Shown one piece after another: positions 1 through 11,875 of a stretch of DNA of 64,000 nt. This DNA comes from Chelonoidis abingdonii. Taxonomy: Eukaryota; Chordata; Testudines; Testudinidae. The notes below the pieces were generated by a model. It saw nothing but the letters and a program-made list of their open reading frames with translations, was not told the DNA's origin and did not search any database. The stretch lies in contig NC_133770.1 of the NCBI RefSeq assembly GCF_003597395.2, positions 31,074,807 to 31,138,806 of the forward strand, written 5' to 3'. Position 1 is the stretch's first letter. Each line of letters opens with the position of its first letter. The position numbers and the translations under genes were made by a program.

Positions 1-1497
1 CAGGGACTTCCTCTACAGGTAAGTTTATGTTCAAGGCCACCTGGCGTAGGAGGTCCTGGTGAGACCTGAGGTCGATAGGTGGCGGCCCTGACGTAGCCGT
101 TCCCGCCACAGCCTCGTCCGGGGAAGAAGAGGACGAGACTCGAGGGACCAAAGGGTCTGGAGAGACTCTTGGTCCTGTGGGGCATCCATGGCTTGCTCCT
201 GTTGGTCCGTGTCCTGGGTGGGAGGTTGCTCCATATTCGCTGAAGGTGGTCTGCTCGCCGTGGACTCCGGTGCCCTGTGGTCGGAGGGAACGGAGTGTGG
301 CGGCGGATGGTGACTACCTTGGCTCTGGTGGTAAGCCCACGGAGTCCAAAAGGGCCACTGCTGAGGACCTTGATTGTCCGACTCTCCATAAGATGCCGTG
401 TCGGCATGAGAGGAAACGGATGGCTGGCGGGACGGCCACGGCGGGGCCGAGAGCATGTGAGGAACATCCCTGCGGGCAGTAGAATAGTCTCTGCGCGGTG
501 CCGGGGAGCGGTACCGGGAGTCCCGCCAGTGCCGTGAAGGTGACCGGGACCTACTACCAGCACGGTGCCGGGAGGTCGACCGGTGCCGAGAGCCGCCGTG
601 CCGAGATCAGCTGTGTGAGGTACGGTGCCAGGAGCAGTGCTGAGATCTGGAGCGGCACCGGTAATGCCTGGACGGCGATCGGGACCATGAGCGGTACCGC
701 GAGTACGACCGGTACCTTGATGGGGAATGGTACCGGGACTGCGAGCGGCCGCGGTATCGAGAGCGATGACGAGACCATGAATATCTGCGGGACCTGGACC
801 TGGACCTGGAACGACGGAGTCCCACGGTGCCGGGTGAAAAACGTCTCATGAGAGCCGGCTTGCCAAGAGATTGTGGGACCCGCACCGGCGGTGCCGGGGG
901 TCGAGGCAGCTCAGGCTCTGTCATCGCGATGAGGTCTCGTGCTGCTGAGAATGTCTCCGGGGTGGAAGGCACAATGAGCTCAACCGGGGCACGCGCCGGG
1001 GAGCCAATAAGTACCGGACTCGACGGCCCTTCTGAGGCCGGAATCAACGGTGCAACAGACCTCGAGGCCGCGGCAGGTGGAGTTGGTGCCTGGCGGTCTG
1101 GTTTGGTTAGGCGCTCTGACTGTGGCTGTGGAGTAGCGGCCGCAGGAGGCTTACGCTTCTTGCTCCGTGGAGAGAGCGAGTGGTGCCGACCAAAAGCTGG
1201 TGCCGGAGACTGGTGAGGTGTCCTCTTCGAGGGCGTGTGGTGAGGTGCCGAGGAGGCGCTTATTCCCGGTACCGCGGGTGGTGCCGAGGACGGTGGAGTG
1301 AGCGCTGCCTCCATGAGCAACTGCTTCAGGTGAACGTCCCGCTCTTTCTTGGTACAGGGCTTGAACGCCTTACAAATCTTGCACTTGTCTGTCAGGTGAG
1401 ATTCGCCTAAACACTTGAGACAGGAATTGTGCGGGTCGCCTTTGGGCATCGGCCGACGGCAGGCCGCGCACGGTTTGAAGCCCAGTGATCCGGGCAT
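1..1497 (-). pseudogene. DIRS-like retrotransposon gag (ORF1), broken, 5' part of the element
   Basis: The minus strand encodes the N-terminal part of a retrotransposon structural protein. The ATG at 1495-1497 opens 296 codons. Residues 10-42 hold a zinc-finger-like array: CxxC at C10/C13, CxxC at C26/C29, H34, then CxxC at C39/C42. A Pro/Ala/Ser-rich linker follows, and then an Arg/Ser-dipeptide tract from about residue 225. A TGA (plus bases 607-609, probably a decayed CGA) stops the frame, but the same frame resumes at once with more RS repeats and reads to about 155. There a one-base shift moves the sequence to another frame, which shows a serine run, SPDEAVAGTATSGPPPIDL and a helix-like segment, and continues past base 1. 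This protein type is commonly labelled lamina-associated-polypeptide-2-like in turtle annotations and belongs, as I recall, to DIRS-type elements; that assignment is inference. A gypsy-type gag is the alternative. The element is inactive at this locus. Confidence 0.62.
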
Positions 1498-1613
1498 GAG
1501 CCCGGAACCAGGGTAGAGATCCCTTCTAACTAACTACAAAAAACTACAAATAGAACGATACTAACTACTAACTACTATTAAAAGTTCAACTATATACAAA
1601 ATTCAAGAGAAAA
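1498..1613 (-). other. Leader upstream of the gag start
   Basis: AT-rich stretch directly 5' of the gag ATG on the minus strand. It contains several near-repeats of TAGTTAGT and is probably the untranslated leader of the same element. It ends at an assembly gap, so the element's terminus is not visible. Confidence 0.4.
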
Positions 1614-1713
1614 NNNNNNNNNNNNNNNNNNNNNNNNNNNNNNNNNNNNNNNNNNNNNNNNNNNNNNNNNNNNNNNNNNNNNNNNNNNNNNNNNNNNNNN
1701 NNNNNNNNNNNNN
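1614..1713. other. Assembly gap (100 N)
   Basis: Exactly 100 unknown bases, the usual placeholder for a gap of unknown size. Order and orientation of the two sides are not proven by the sequence. Confidence 0.99.
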
Positions 1714-1880
1714 CAAGCAAGATAACCGAGGTTATTTCAGTCAGCTGGAGGGTGAGGCCCTGTGGGTATTCACCCACGAAAGCTCACGCTCCAAAACCTC
1801 TGTTTATTTATAAGGTTCACAGGACCTCTGCTGCTTCTCACTAGACTCCAGACTAACACGGCATACCCCTCTTGATACTT
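1714..1880 (+). mobile_element. Penelope-like element fragment A, hammerhead core lost
   Basis: Contains the hairpin GTGGGT-ATTC-ACCCAC (1762-1777), then GAAA and a short GC..GC stem, and then a tail (TCTGTTTATTTATAAGG, later CAGACTAACACGG) that closely matches fragment B at 6537-6610. The CTGANGA segment that precedes the hairpin in fragment B is replaced here by unrelated bases, so the ribozyme-like core is incomplete. The assignment to Penelope-like retroelements rests on memory of this turtle repeat. Confidence 0.5.
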
Positions 1881-1892
1881 GTATGTTAAGAG

Positions 1893-2560
1893 ATGCTATA
1901 GAAAAACAAACCAAGTTGCGAGATATAAGAGTGTTTGCAGTCATCTAACAGTAGGTTCCATAATGTTAAATGTAATAAATGAATCGCCACTTGCAAAGCA
2001 AGAATGCCATTAGTAGCAATAATTTAGAAAATGCATGTGGTTAAATTAAAAAATATCCATCTCCTTTCAAATACCATTCCACAGTCTATTTAATAATATT
2101 TTTCCTCGAATTGAATTTCCTACTTGCTGGCTAACAATACAGGCTCACGCCTCCTTTAAGGTTAAGAATAACATTTATATAGCGTAACATCTTACATTAA
2201 AAGACTAATCCCTCTACCTGATACATCACTAGCAGCATTTCACAACAAAATGCAGTGTCCAATCTCCAAGCACACCAGACATCCTCGGCACCATAAGCTT
2301 AAATTGAGTGAACTTTGCCCAGTAAGGACATGAAAAATAAGAGTTATTGAAGACTTTTTAAAAAGGCAATTGCTTGAAAACAAGTAATTTGATTGTTCAG
2401 GCTGTAAATTAAATTTCATATAAGTAAGAAGTAAGTATCTTCAGAACTTTGCTAATTATCATTGTGAGCCTCTCCAACATCATTAAACTCAATAATACTA
2501 TCAAAAAAAAGGGATCTGGCAGTAAACTACCCATTATAAAGCTGGTTCTCTTGTTCCCAT
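1893..2560. other. AT-rich unassigned DNA
   Basis: No coding frame of note, no recognised repeat and no RNA gene seen. Confidence 0.5.
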
Positions 2561-2569
2561 GTTGCATTC

Positions 2570-5500
2570 TAAACCTTGCGACTCGCAAACTAAAAACGCG
2601 ATCAATGGAGGCAACACCAAATATAGCCCCAGGAAGGGACTGCAACGGGGACTTAGGAATCAGGAGGCACTTGAGCCGAGTGGGATGCAGGCATAGACCG
2701 AAGAAATCACACTTCAACCAGGAAAAGACCAGTCCGTAACGTGATCGGGAACTCCTTACATCGAAAAGAGAATAGACAGCCTGTAACTAGAGCCTGATCC
2801 AGAGACACAGATCCAGGTGTGCTGTCTGCCGCCTCTCACATACGGGATGTGACCTGAGCTGAAAAGGATCCTAACAGGAAAAAGGGAAAGGAATCCATTG
2901 ATTGTCCTTCATATCGGAACAAATTATCATCTAGACTCCGCCCGCAACATATCAAGGGAACTATGCCAGATGGGGAAGAATGCCTTAAGAAATCGAGGCT
3001 CAGGTGACTGAACAGTGGAATTCTGCCGTCCTTACCAGAAAGAGCAACAAAGGTGTACAAATTACTGCATCCCAACAGAATTGGCTACAGGGTAGTGAGT
3101 GCTATAAGAAGGAGCTTTGGGAGTAACATCTGATCGGATCCCACTGGACCATTTCAGGGAATCAGCAAATGTCTCATGCACTGAGACTTCAGCCAAATAA
3201 TAAGCGAGCCGAGACGAAAGACAGACTTATCTAGGATGGAGCTGCCGCAACTGATTAAGAGAGCTTAAACTAGGAATTCTGGGGGAGATGGATGGAGATT
3301 TACAGGTGATCTCAGCTGGAATTACACCAATTATGAAGGGAACGAAAACAAATGTAAGAGGGGATACAGCGGGGATAAAAGAGAATTTCGACATAAAGGA
3401 GGAAGGTAGTGTAGATACCTATCTAACAGGGATGCTGTGCAGAATTCTGTGCCTAAACCAGGTAAAGAAGTCAGATGAAGCCAAAGGAAAAAATAACAAA
3501 GAATAACCGCGAGTATAATTATGGACTCATCGACTAGCACGAGGATGTCAGAGTAGCAAACCACCCTCACTGTATAAGTAAAATACAATATAAGAACCTC
3601 TGTACACTAATGCGAGAGCCCTAGGTAACGAAAAACGAGCGGAGGAACTAGACACGAGGTAGCTAAAGAAGTGAAAACCAGGATATCATAGGAAACAGAA
3701 AACATGGTGAATAAGTAGTTCATACTGGATACAGGTATGAAGGCTAGGCTGTTAGGAAAGACAGAAATAAAGCAAGGCTGGTGAGAGCATTGTAATAACA
3801 AATGATGAGGATTAACTGTTAAAGAAATAAAGAAGTGATGGAAGTAAACAGAGTCTATTGGCAAAATCACTGGAGAAAAGCTAACAGACCTCACCCTGAG
3901 ATAGTGCTTAGGGGGTGCTACAGACCGTGGGAATCTGATTGGATATGACAGAGACCTTTTAAATGTTTTTACATCGAAAAAAAACTGCGCGAATTTGTGT
4001 GATCAAGGAACTTTAACTTCCAGAGATAGACGGAGGAAAGTCTAGAAGAATAATAGGGCTCCACGCCATTTTACTCGCGACCTCTCGCATAAGTGATGAA
4101 TTCTTATCGGCCAAGTAGCTGAAGAATAACAAGAAGGATGCATTTTAAGATCTTGGTTTGTGAGTAGTGAGACCTCCTAAGAAGTAAATGGTTGTAGGGA
4201 CAAACACTTGGTTGATGATCATAGCTAATCCAGGTCAAAACTAGATGGAAGGATAAAACAAAAATAGATCTAGCCGCCTATAGGTTTTTGAGTTCAAAAG
4301 GCTAAACTTTAAAGAATTAAGGAATTAAGTTAGGGAAGTCGATTGCATTGAAAACTTGGACTCAAGTTGGAGAGGGCCCTGGATACTATATAAGTCAAAG
4401 CTGCAGAAACTTCAGAATCCTGCATCCCAGAAAACGGGAAAAAAGACCATAGCAGGCACTATGTATACCGAAGCTGGATGAGCCAAAACACTATCTCAGA
4501 AGAGAGCGATTAAGAAAAGCGAAGCCTACAAGATGGAGATGGGTGGACTACAAGGAAAGCTACCTAGTGAGGTCAGAACATGTAGGGATAAAAGTGAGAA
4601 AGGCTAAAGCATGTAGAGTGGATCCTGCAAGGAATTAAAACCAATAGTACAAGGTTCATAGCCATAATAAATAAAGAAGACAACAAAAAAAAATCGACCA
4701 ACAAAAGCATCATGAGAGATAGGACGATGGAGGTTAAGGATAACCTATGGCATGGCCAATATCTATAAATACTTTGCCCAGTCTTAATGAGCAATGAGGA
4801 CTTAGGGATAATGGTAGGATGACAAAAATGGAAAGGAGGATATGTAAGTAGATATTACCACATCTGAGGTAAACGCCAAACTGAACAGCTTAATGTAACA
4901 AAAATCGGAAAGGCCCACATAATCTATCAGTTTCGACAAGAATGATTAAAGAACTGGCACATGAAATGCAAGCCCATTAGCAAGAATTTTTAATGAATCG
5001 GTAAACTCAGGGTTGTACTACACTGGAGACATGCTAACATAGTTCCCTAATCTTTAAGAAAGGAAAAAAATTGATCCAATAAACTATAGGCCTGTTAGTT
5101 TGACTCTGTAGTATATAATGTCTTGGAAAAATTTGGAAGACAAATCACAGTTAAGAGCCACACCTTCGAGCCGTCAAATGAAATGTGGGACAAAATCTCG
5201 AAAAACGGATTACAAAGGTGGTCATGCAACATGCCAAACCATAGACTCACTATTCTATTTAGACAAAGAAAGCCAAGTAGATCGTTAAATTTAGCCTGCA
5301 ATTTCAGTAAGTCATTGACACGGTTCCACATGGTGGAATGTATTGAGTTAATGAAAAGATGGGATCAATATGAAAATTGAAAGGTGGATAAGGAACTGGT
5401 TAAAGTGGAGACTACACACATGGTCGTAGCTGAGAAGAGACAACTGTCCAGGTCTGGAAAGAGGTTACAGTGATGCCTCAAGGATCAGTTTGGACAATTA

Positions 5501-6340
5501 TTTAGAGACCGTTTTAATTACTCCCGACCTGCGCACAAAAAGTTGGACTTTGCTTAATAAAACGCTTGCGGATGACACAAAGCTGGAGGTATTGCAACAC
5601 AGAACACACGCGACAGGAATATCATGAACAGGAAGATTCTGGATACCTTGTAAACTGGACACATAGTAATAGGATGAAATTTAGCGATAGGTGAAAAGTG
5701 CAAGTTATGCATTTATGGATGTTATATAATAATAATTTTAGTTAAAATGGGGACATATCAGTGATAGCAACAGAGGAAGAAGACTTAGGTATGATACAGA
5801 TACTATGAGCTTAGCCAATGTGATACGCTGTTAAAAAAAGCTAATGCAATTTATAGGATGCATCAGGCGAGGTATTTCACAAAGATAAGGAAGGTGTAGT
5901 AAACCATTAAAGGCACTGGTTAGACACCATCTGGAGATACTAGTTGCCAGTTCCTGGTCTCCCATTGTTAAGAAGGATGATTCAAACTGGAACAGGTTCA
6001 AGACGGCCACTCGAGGATGATCGAAGGAGGAAAACCCTTCTATAAAGGAGACTCAAAAAGCTGCTTTTAGCCCTAACCAAAAGAAGGTATGAGGATATGT
6101 TTATAAATATATAGAGGACTTAATATTTAGGAGAGGGAGAGAAAATTATTTAACTTAGTAACCAATGTAACACAATAGAAAAAATAGGGTCAAGTAAACG
6201 ACCAACTAAAGGAAAGTTAGACTGAAATAGGACAAGGTTTCTAACATAGAGGAGTGAGAGTTTCTGGAACAAGGCTTCATAGGAGTTTGGCGAGCAAAAG
6301 ACATTATCCTGTCTTAAAGACTAAGCTGATAAGTTTTATA
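2570..6340 (+). mobile_element. Ancient, nearly full-length CR1-type LINE
   Basis: Heavily decayed non-LTR retrotransposon on the plus strand. No long frame survives, but landmarks of a CR1 ORF2 occur in the right order: an endonuclease-like segment (about 3840-4060, GGCYRPWES then a NFNFQR-like piece), a connecting region at 4440-4620, the start of the reverse transcriptase near 5040-5130 (FKK..., a decayed NYRPVSLTS-like motif), a decayed KAFDTVPH segment near 5300-5335, VPQGSV at about 5473-5490, the catalytic-box remnant ADDTKLE at about 5570-5590, and a C-terminal segment near 5930-6030. Frameshifts and stops are dense, so the copy is old. The 5' limit is approximate, as bases 2570-2830 look like untranslated leader. 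Most CR1 copies are 5'-truncated, which makes this length unusual. Confidence 0.62.
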
Positions 6341-6361
6341 GGAAAGAGATATGATGGATAG

Positions 6362-6615
6362 CTAATTACTGGCAATTGTACTCTTGATGATCACAGTAAA
6401 TAGCCCAGTGTCGTTGAGGAATTTAATGGGCAATGGCATTGATTTACCCGCAGAGAATCTTTCCTGAGAGTAGCTGGCCCTCTTGCTAGCATATATATAC
6501 CTGCCCCTGGAAATTTCCACTACCTGCGTCTGACGAAGTGGGTATTCACCCACGAAAGCTCACGCTCCAAAACCTCTGTTAGTCTATAAGGTGCCACAGG
6601 ATTCTCTGCTGCTCT
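6362..6615 (+). mobile_element. Penelope-like element fragment B (promoter and hammerhead-like part)
   Basis: A dispersed repeat with a TATA-like stretch (CATATATATAC, about 6490-6500) some 30 bases upstream of the hammerhead-like core at 6530-6567, followed by the family tail TCTGTTAGTCTATAAGGTGC. A promoter plus hammerhead motif is the layout described for the terminal repeats of Penelope-like elements. The family name is from memory and needs a library search. Fragment A (1714-1880) and the piece at 56560-56750 are related. Confidence 0.5.
6530..6567 (+). ncRNA. Hammerhead-ribozyme-like core
   Basis: Elements in order: CTGACGA (6530-6536), an extra A, a perfect six-pair stem GTGGGT/ACCCAC with loop ATTC (6538-6553), GAAA (6554-6557), a very short third stem (A-G-C / G-C-T around loop TCAC, 6557-6566) and a C at the expected cleavage position (6567). 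This matches the CUGANGA...GAAA...UH pattern of a type I hammerhead with a minimal helix III. Against activity: one extra A between CUGACGA and helix II, and no clear Watson-Crick closing pair for helix I (T6529 faces C6568). It is best read as a ribozyme relic or a weak ribozyme. Confidence 0.42.
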
Positions 6616-6626
6616 TAACATACAAG

Positions 6627-7430
6627 CATTCCAGTGAGCTAAAATCAAGAAAATCATGTTTCACAGGATACCAGCATTTTTCCTTCTGTACATTGAGCAG
6701 TGACCCTCCCATGCTTTCTGTGATCAGCCAGGAGGCATGAAATCAAAGATGGAAATCAATATCAGGAAGCAGGACACCCTAGGCCATCTGCAACATCAAC
6801 CCTAGATGTCCAACGAGGTAAATAAAGGCCCCTTCTGTTCAGTTCCAGACCTGGAGTGATGGGAAACACAGTTGTACTGAGAGCCTCCTCTGAGGCATGG
6901 AGAAGCTAAATCATAGGAATACAAAATGCTGGAGGGGCTCATGGACTGTTACATCCTGCAGTAGCAAGTGCACAATTGCTGATAGACCAAACAGAAGGAA
7001 TAGAAAAGGTGAGTAAAAATGCCATGTGATGTCTCAATGGATGATCTATAGAGTCAGGTAAGAGAGAAAGAGAAGTTCATATTCTTGCAGACTAGTGGGA
7101 GGAGTATGGAAGTATGCCAGAGTATCAAATGCTTTAGTGTCAAATGCTTCTATTTAATACTGTTTTCACAAAACAGTAGAGTGTTGCTGTTTAAGAAAAA
7201 ATATTAGCCTGGATTCCATACAACCATTCAAAGGAGTGAGAACACCATTATGCCTATGAGTAGACTACCCAGACCATGGGGCTGGGCACATAGGAGTATG
7301 CAGGGCTACCTGCCTGCTTACTCTCTCTAGAGCATGTGGGCAGAGAGTGGGTGAAGTCTTGTCTCTGCCCACCCTGCCTTGCTATCCAGAATGGCTAAGC
7401 CGACATGCAGGCGGGAGGCAGTATTAAAGT
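6627..7430. other. Unassigned DNA
   Basis: No sustained frame or RNA gene seen. The segment has mixed composition and no repeat boundary that I could define. Confidence 0.5.
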
Positions 7431-7434
7431 ATTT

Positions 7435-7560
7435 GTAGTAGTAGTTACGATTTCTACTGCAGTAGTACCTGGGGGCCCCAATCAGGGATCAGGGCCCTGT
7501 TGTGCTAGGCAATGTACAAACCCAGAACAAAATGACAGTCCTAAAGAGCTAAGTCACCAA
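7435..7560 (+). repeat. Short interspersed repeat (MIR/SINE-like), plus
   Basis: Contains the conserved block GTGCTAGGCAATGTACAAAC followed by CAGAACAAAATGACAGTCC and AAGAGCT. The same block recurs at 21715-21835, and in reverse at 21020-21175, so this is a dispersed family. The class (SINE or MIR-like) is inferred. Confidence 0.45.
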
Positions 7561-10500
7561 CCTTTGGGAGCAAGGAGGAAGTAGAGTGTGAACTATGACT
7601 CTAAAGTGTGTCTGAGTCACAATGTCTCCTAGGACTACTCATGGCTTGATGCAATCTGCATGCCACCTCTTGCTTTGGTTTGTGCTTAACTTCACAGTTA
7701 AAGTCCTTTCGGTCACTGATAGGTGACTACTCATCTCATACAGTGTCAATGGCTGAACAGACCTGTAAATGTTCAGGCATTAAACTGGCTTATCTGATTG
7801 TTACACCTGTGTGAAAGAAGGTTGTAAAGTAATTTAGTCTCTTAAATTGAGCTCCCACATGGCTCATGTCATGAATGATGTCGGTTTATAGTATGAGGTC
7901 ACCACCAGCAATATGCTCAACAATGATATTTTTAATTACATTTTTCTTTTCAAATACATTTTGGATAGGGCGACATGCTAATCTCACCACATGAACCATC
8001 ACTGAAACTTTAACCCTTTGAGGGGCTATTTGATTTGTATAGATTTTGATGTTTTGACAGTATTAATTCTGCAAACTTCAGTCCTGCAGTGGTAAAATCC
8101 TATCTATCCTTTTTAAAGGATTGCTGTGTTTTGTTGTAGAATTCATCCTTCAATAAGCCCTCTGAAGAATTATTAAGACTGTATGGCTCCAGGACTAATT
8201 AAGAACTCTCCTCTTCCATTTCATTCTTAGAAACTTATTCAAATTTTTTTCAAGATCTCTAGTCCTGGTGAAATGAATAGAAAACTCCAGTGGCCCTATT
8301 CTCTCACTGCAGAATACACATATGTCCAGAGAAGTCAATGGAAGTTACTCATATCCTGCAGGGGTTATAGGGCCCCAGCACTCTCTTTTTCTCACACACC
8401 CACTCACTCACCCACACACATACATGCAAGGACAAGGCTCCAATCCCATGACTGCGGCTAGCTACCCCACTTCCTCTTGGATTGCACCACCCATTGGCTT
8501 GGAAACTTGGCATTAAGACTGAACTAGCTTTTCCCACTGGTAAATTAATCTGCCAAGAAGGACCCCTCCCTAATAACTTGAAACCTTAAGGACTTTCTGC
8601 TTGAGAGGTCTTGAATTTGAACAGGGAAAGTTCAGAAAGAAATGAAATCTAAGTGTCTGTGCAGATATATACAGATATAGATATTCTCCCCAGCTTTCAA
8701 GCTCAGTGACTTTTTAAAAGAGAATGTCTTTACATATTCAAACAAGTTAAAAGTAGTATCCTCTAAATGAAATACTGAATTCAGTTTCCCTGCTGAATTT
8801 CTGAAGGGTGAGTTCCACTACAAAAGAAACTTATTAAAGAGTAATGAAGACTGTCAAAAATCATACACTTAAAAGCTAGTAAATAACAAAGTAAGGCTTT
8901 TAGTCATCCTGACTGGATAAGGTGAGGTCAGAAAGGAACAACAACATATCCAGCAGCACTACAATAAGACTTTTAATGCTACTTGTTTCTAATATTCGTT
9001 ATTTAGGGGAATCTTGTTTCTCTTTGTTTATATCTGTTTTCTTCTCTTAATCATTGCCTTTTACCCTGACCTTCTCCTACATAAAAATTCACTTTCATGT
9101 CATTCTTTTCTTGGAGTGGTTTTTTTTTTTTTAATAACTGTGGTTATAGCTTCTCTTTTGGGAGTGCAGAGAGCAGAATGAAACAATAATGATAAACATA
9201 TTCCAGAACTACTTTAATAGTTTCTCAAACAACTGAGTTTTTGTGTTTATTCTGGTTTTAATTTTTTGACATTCATTTGTATTTTGTCAGTTAGTAGGTC
9301 AGATCCTATGTCATGTTGAACATTTCTACCTTTTTTATTTTCTCTGCATTAATTGCCATATTATAACTGTACACGATGTCCAGAGTAAAACTTGATTCAC
9401 TTGCACTGATTTCTATCTGTAGAACAGGTACTGTTGGGAGGGGTGTACCTGTCTGAAAATGAAATCACAGTAAAAGGCAATGCAACCAAAAAAAACCTGA
9501 TCATCTAGCTGATCAACTGACATCTAGCTTGCACAGTGCAGGAATGAAAGTAGTGGCAATTATTTCACCTGATTTTTGTTAATTGTTTATGGTCCCTTCT
9601 TTTCTATCCACTAACTAGGCAAACAATCAATGCTTATCAGATGCTGTTTCATCTTCAATATTGTTTGATAGCCCTAGGGTTAACAAAATATCTGAGTGCA
9701 AAACTTATGAGGACATGAGCGCAGGCTTGGAATACTATGCTCAGTCATGTAAGAATGCATCTGAAATTGAACTTAGAAGACAATAATATTTGAGTGTTCA
9801 GAACTGCATATGTTATACTTTTTTGAATAAAGTAAATGGTTTTCTGATTTTATCTTGCTGTGTAAGAAAGATGTAGTTAAGGAAAGTATTGGTGCAGTAT
9901 CATGGGACATAAACTTACAGACAAATCCAGCAAGCATGATAAGGAGACAAAAAATGGGTATTTTTGGCATCATTTTGATGCTAGTGACAGTTGAAAAAAA
10001 TAAAGCCACTCAGAAATTGCAAGTAATGACACTATGATTTGATGCTTAGGGAATGGTAAAGGGAGGGTGGGAGAGAGTTGATAATACTGCTAATAGGTGG
10101 TAATGCTAATTACTGTTCCTGTGAGAATACATTGAATTAACAGTGAAATGGTGAGGCAGCTCAGATATGTTCTCTATTATTTCTCTCTTTTTTAATATCT
10201 TTTTACATCAGCCAAGCAAATAATGAGAAATACTGTTCATAAACTTATATTGGGCATATATATTAGTAAATAACACATGTAATTCATAGGGAGAAGCAAC
10301 TGTAAACCCAAAATGTTTTGATTCCATCTAATTGTGACATGGTTAGAGATCTTTTAACATAAACATCATGCATAAGGCAACAGGCATATTTAACGTGGGC
10401 GATTAGTAATTCCAGTGCAAGTAGTAAGCTAGATTTTTTTAAAAAAAACATATGATTCATTTATTATATATGAACAGGTATATAACCTAAAGAAAACATT

Positions 10501-11875
10501 GTATAAATCATCCTAACGGGATCCTAACAGGAGGGTCTGATGGAAGCAGGAGGTACCTGGTTCGTACATACATTGTACATTTAAAAGTAACCAAACTTAT
10601 TTATTGAATATTGAATAAAATGGATATATGTTTGTGCACTTAGGGTAACAAGAGTGTTCAGTTTTGCTTCTCAGTTGTCTTATCCTAAAAACATGTGAGG
10701 TAACTTGCCCCTTATATGAAAAAAAAAAAAAGAGCGAGAGAGAGAAAAAGATGTAGGGCCTGATTTTTCAGCAATGGAATCCACTTTTGCAGCTATTTTT
10801 TCCAAAAATAGACTCCAAAATTGCAGCATAACTACCATATAACTATCTCTACCCCACAATTTTATGCCCCAAATTAATCACTGAGGCAATACAATTCCAA
10901 GCATAATCAGGTAGCTTAGATGTGCACATTCTACTACATTTACACAGTTAGTTGGAAAAACAAAACTAGTTCAAGAATTGGAGACCAAGTGGAGGATCTT
11001 TTAAAAAATCAGGTGACACAGTTCAATTTCCTATTCTTCATCAGCTGATGGTAAATATTTTCCAGCACATTATTTTGCATAAGAAAGTATAGGGATCTAT
11101 TCTCATTTTGACAGATGGCCCTTTTTTTGCCAAATTAGTACTGATGCTAGTGGGAGCTGTGGACATTAACAGCTTCACAGATCAAGGGGAGAACAGACCA
11201 TGAACTCTATGTTCTGCATGTAGAACTCCCATTGACCTCATTCTGAGTTTTGCACACTGACATGGTAGAAGATCTCCCTAAAGTTAGATCTTGATCATTC
11301 ATTTCTTTTGCAGCTGTGTACGTGGAATGTTTGCAGGAGCCAGGTCTTTCAAGTGTATAACATGAGTTAAGACACTTAAATGCACAAAACACTCGTAACC
11401 ATAAGAAGAAATATCAATATAAACAGAAAAATCCTGTCACAGGCTGGAAAAACTGTAGCATTTTGGGGCATGTAGAGGAAATTATATGCATGTTAGAGAT
11501 GGGCAAACTGTTATGAAATGAATAATAAACCTCTACCAATTATTAAATCCAAATTGGAATCAAACTTTTATTGAGGTTCTGAAATGTTTGCATAAGTGTT
11601 TTATCACTTAAAGTTTCTGGCAAAGACCAGACCCAGAAGTGCCAAAGTAGTGTAACGAGGGCCTTCTTGAAGTATTTATGGGTAGTTCTAGGGGAAGAAA
11701 GTTTGTTTACGTTAAATTTTCATTCCAGTGTTGCAAAGAGATTTGAGTAAGCATCATAAATGAATTCAAAATCTATCCATATTGTGTGTGCAAGAATAAT
11801 AGAAACTTCAGTAGCAGAAAGCCACATTGTCTTTAAATTGGCTAACAGAAGCCAATTCCAAGTCGTAATCTCATA
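7561..11875. other. AT-rich unassigned DNA
   Basis: About 4.3 kb with no convincing gene. All frames are short. It contains A- and T-runs (for example 9120-9132 and 10720-10731). I see no terminal repeats, tRNA-like structure or coding signature. Confidence 0.5.

Noticed and set aside
1586..1777. 63-codon minus-strand frame
   Set aside because: Runs through the 100-N gap and joins unrelated sides.
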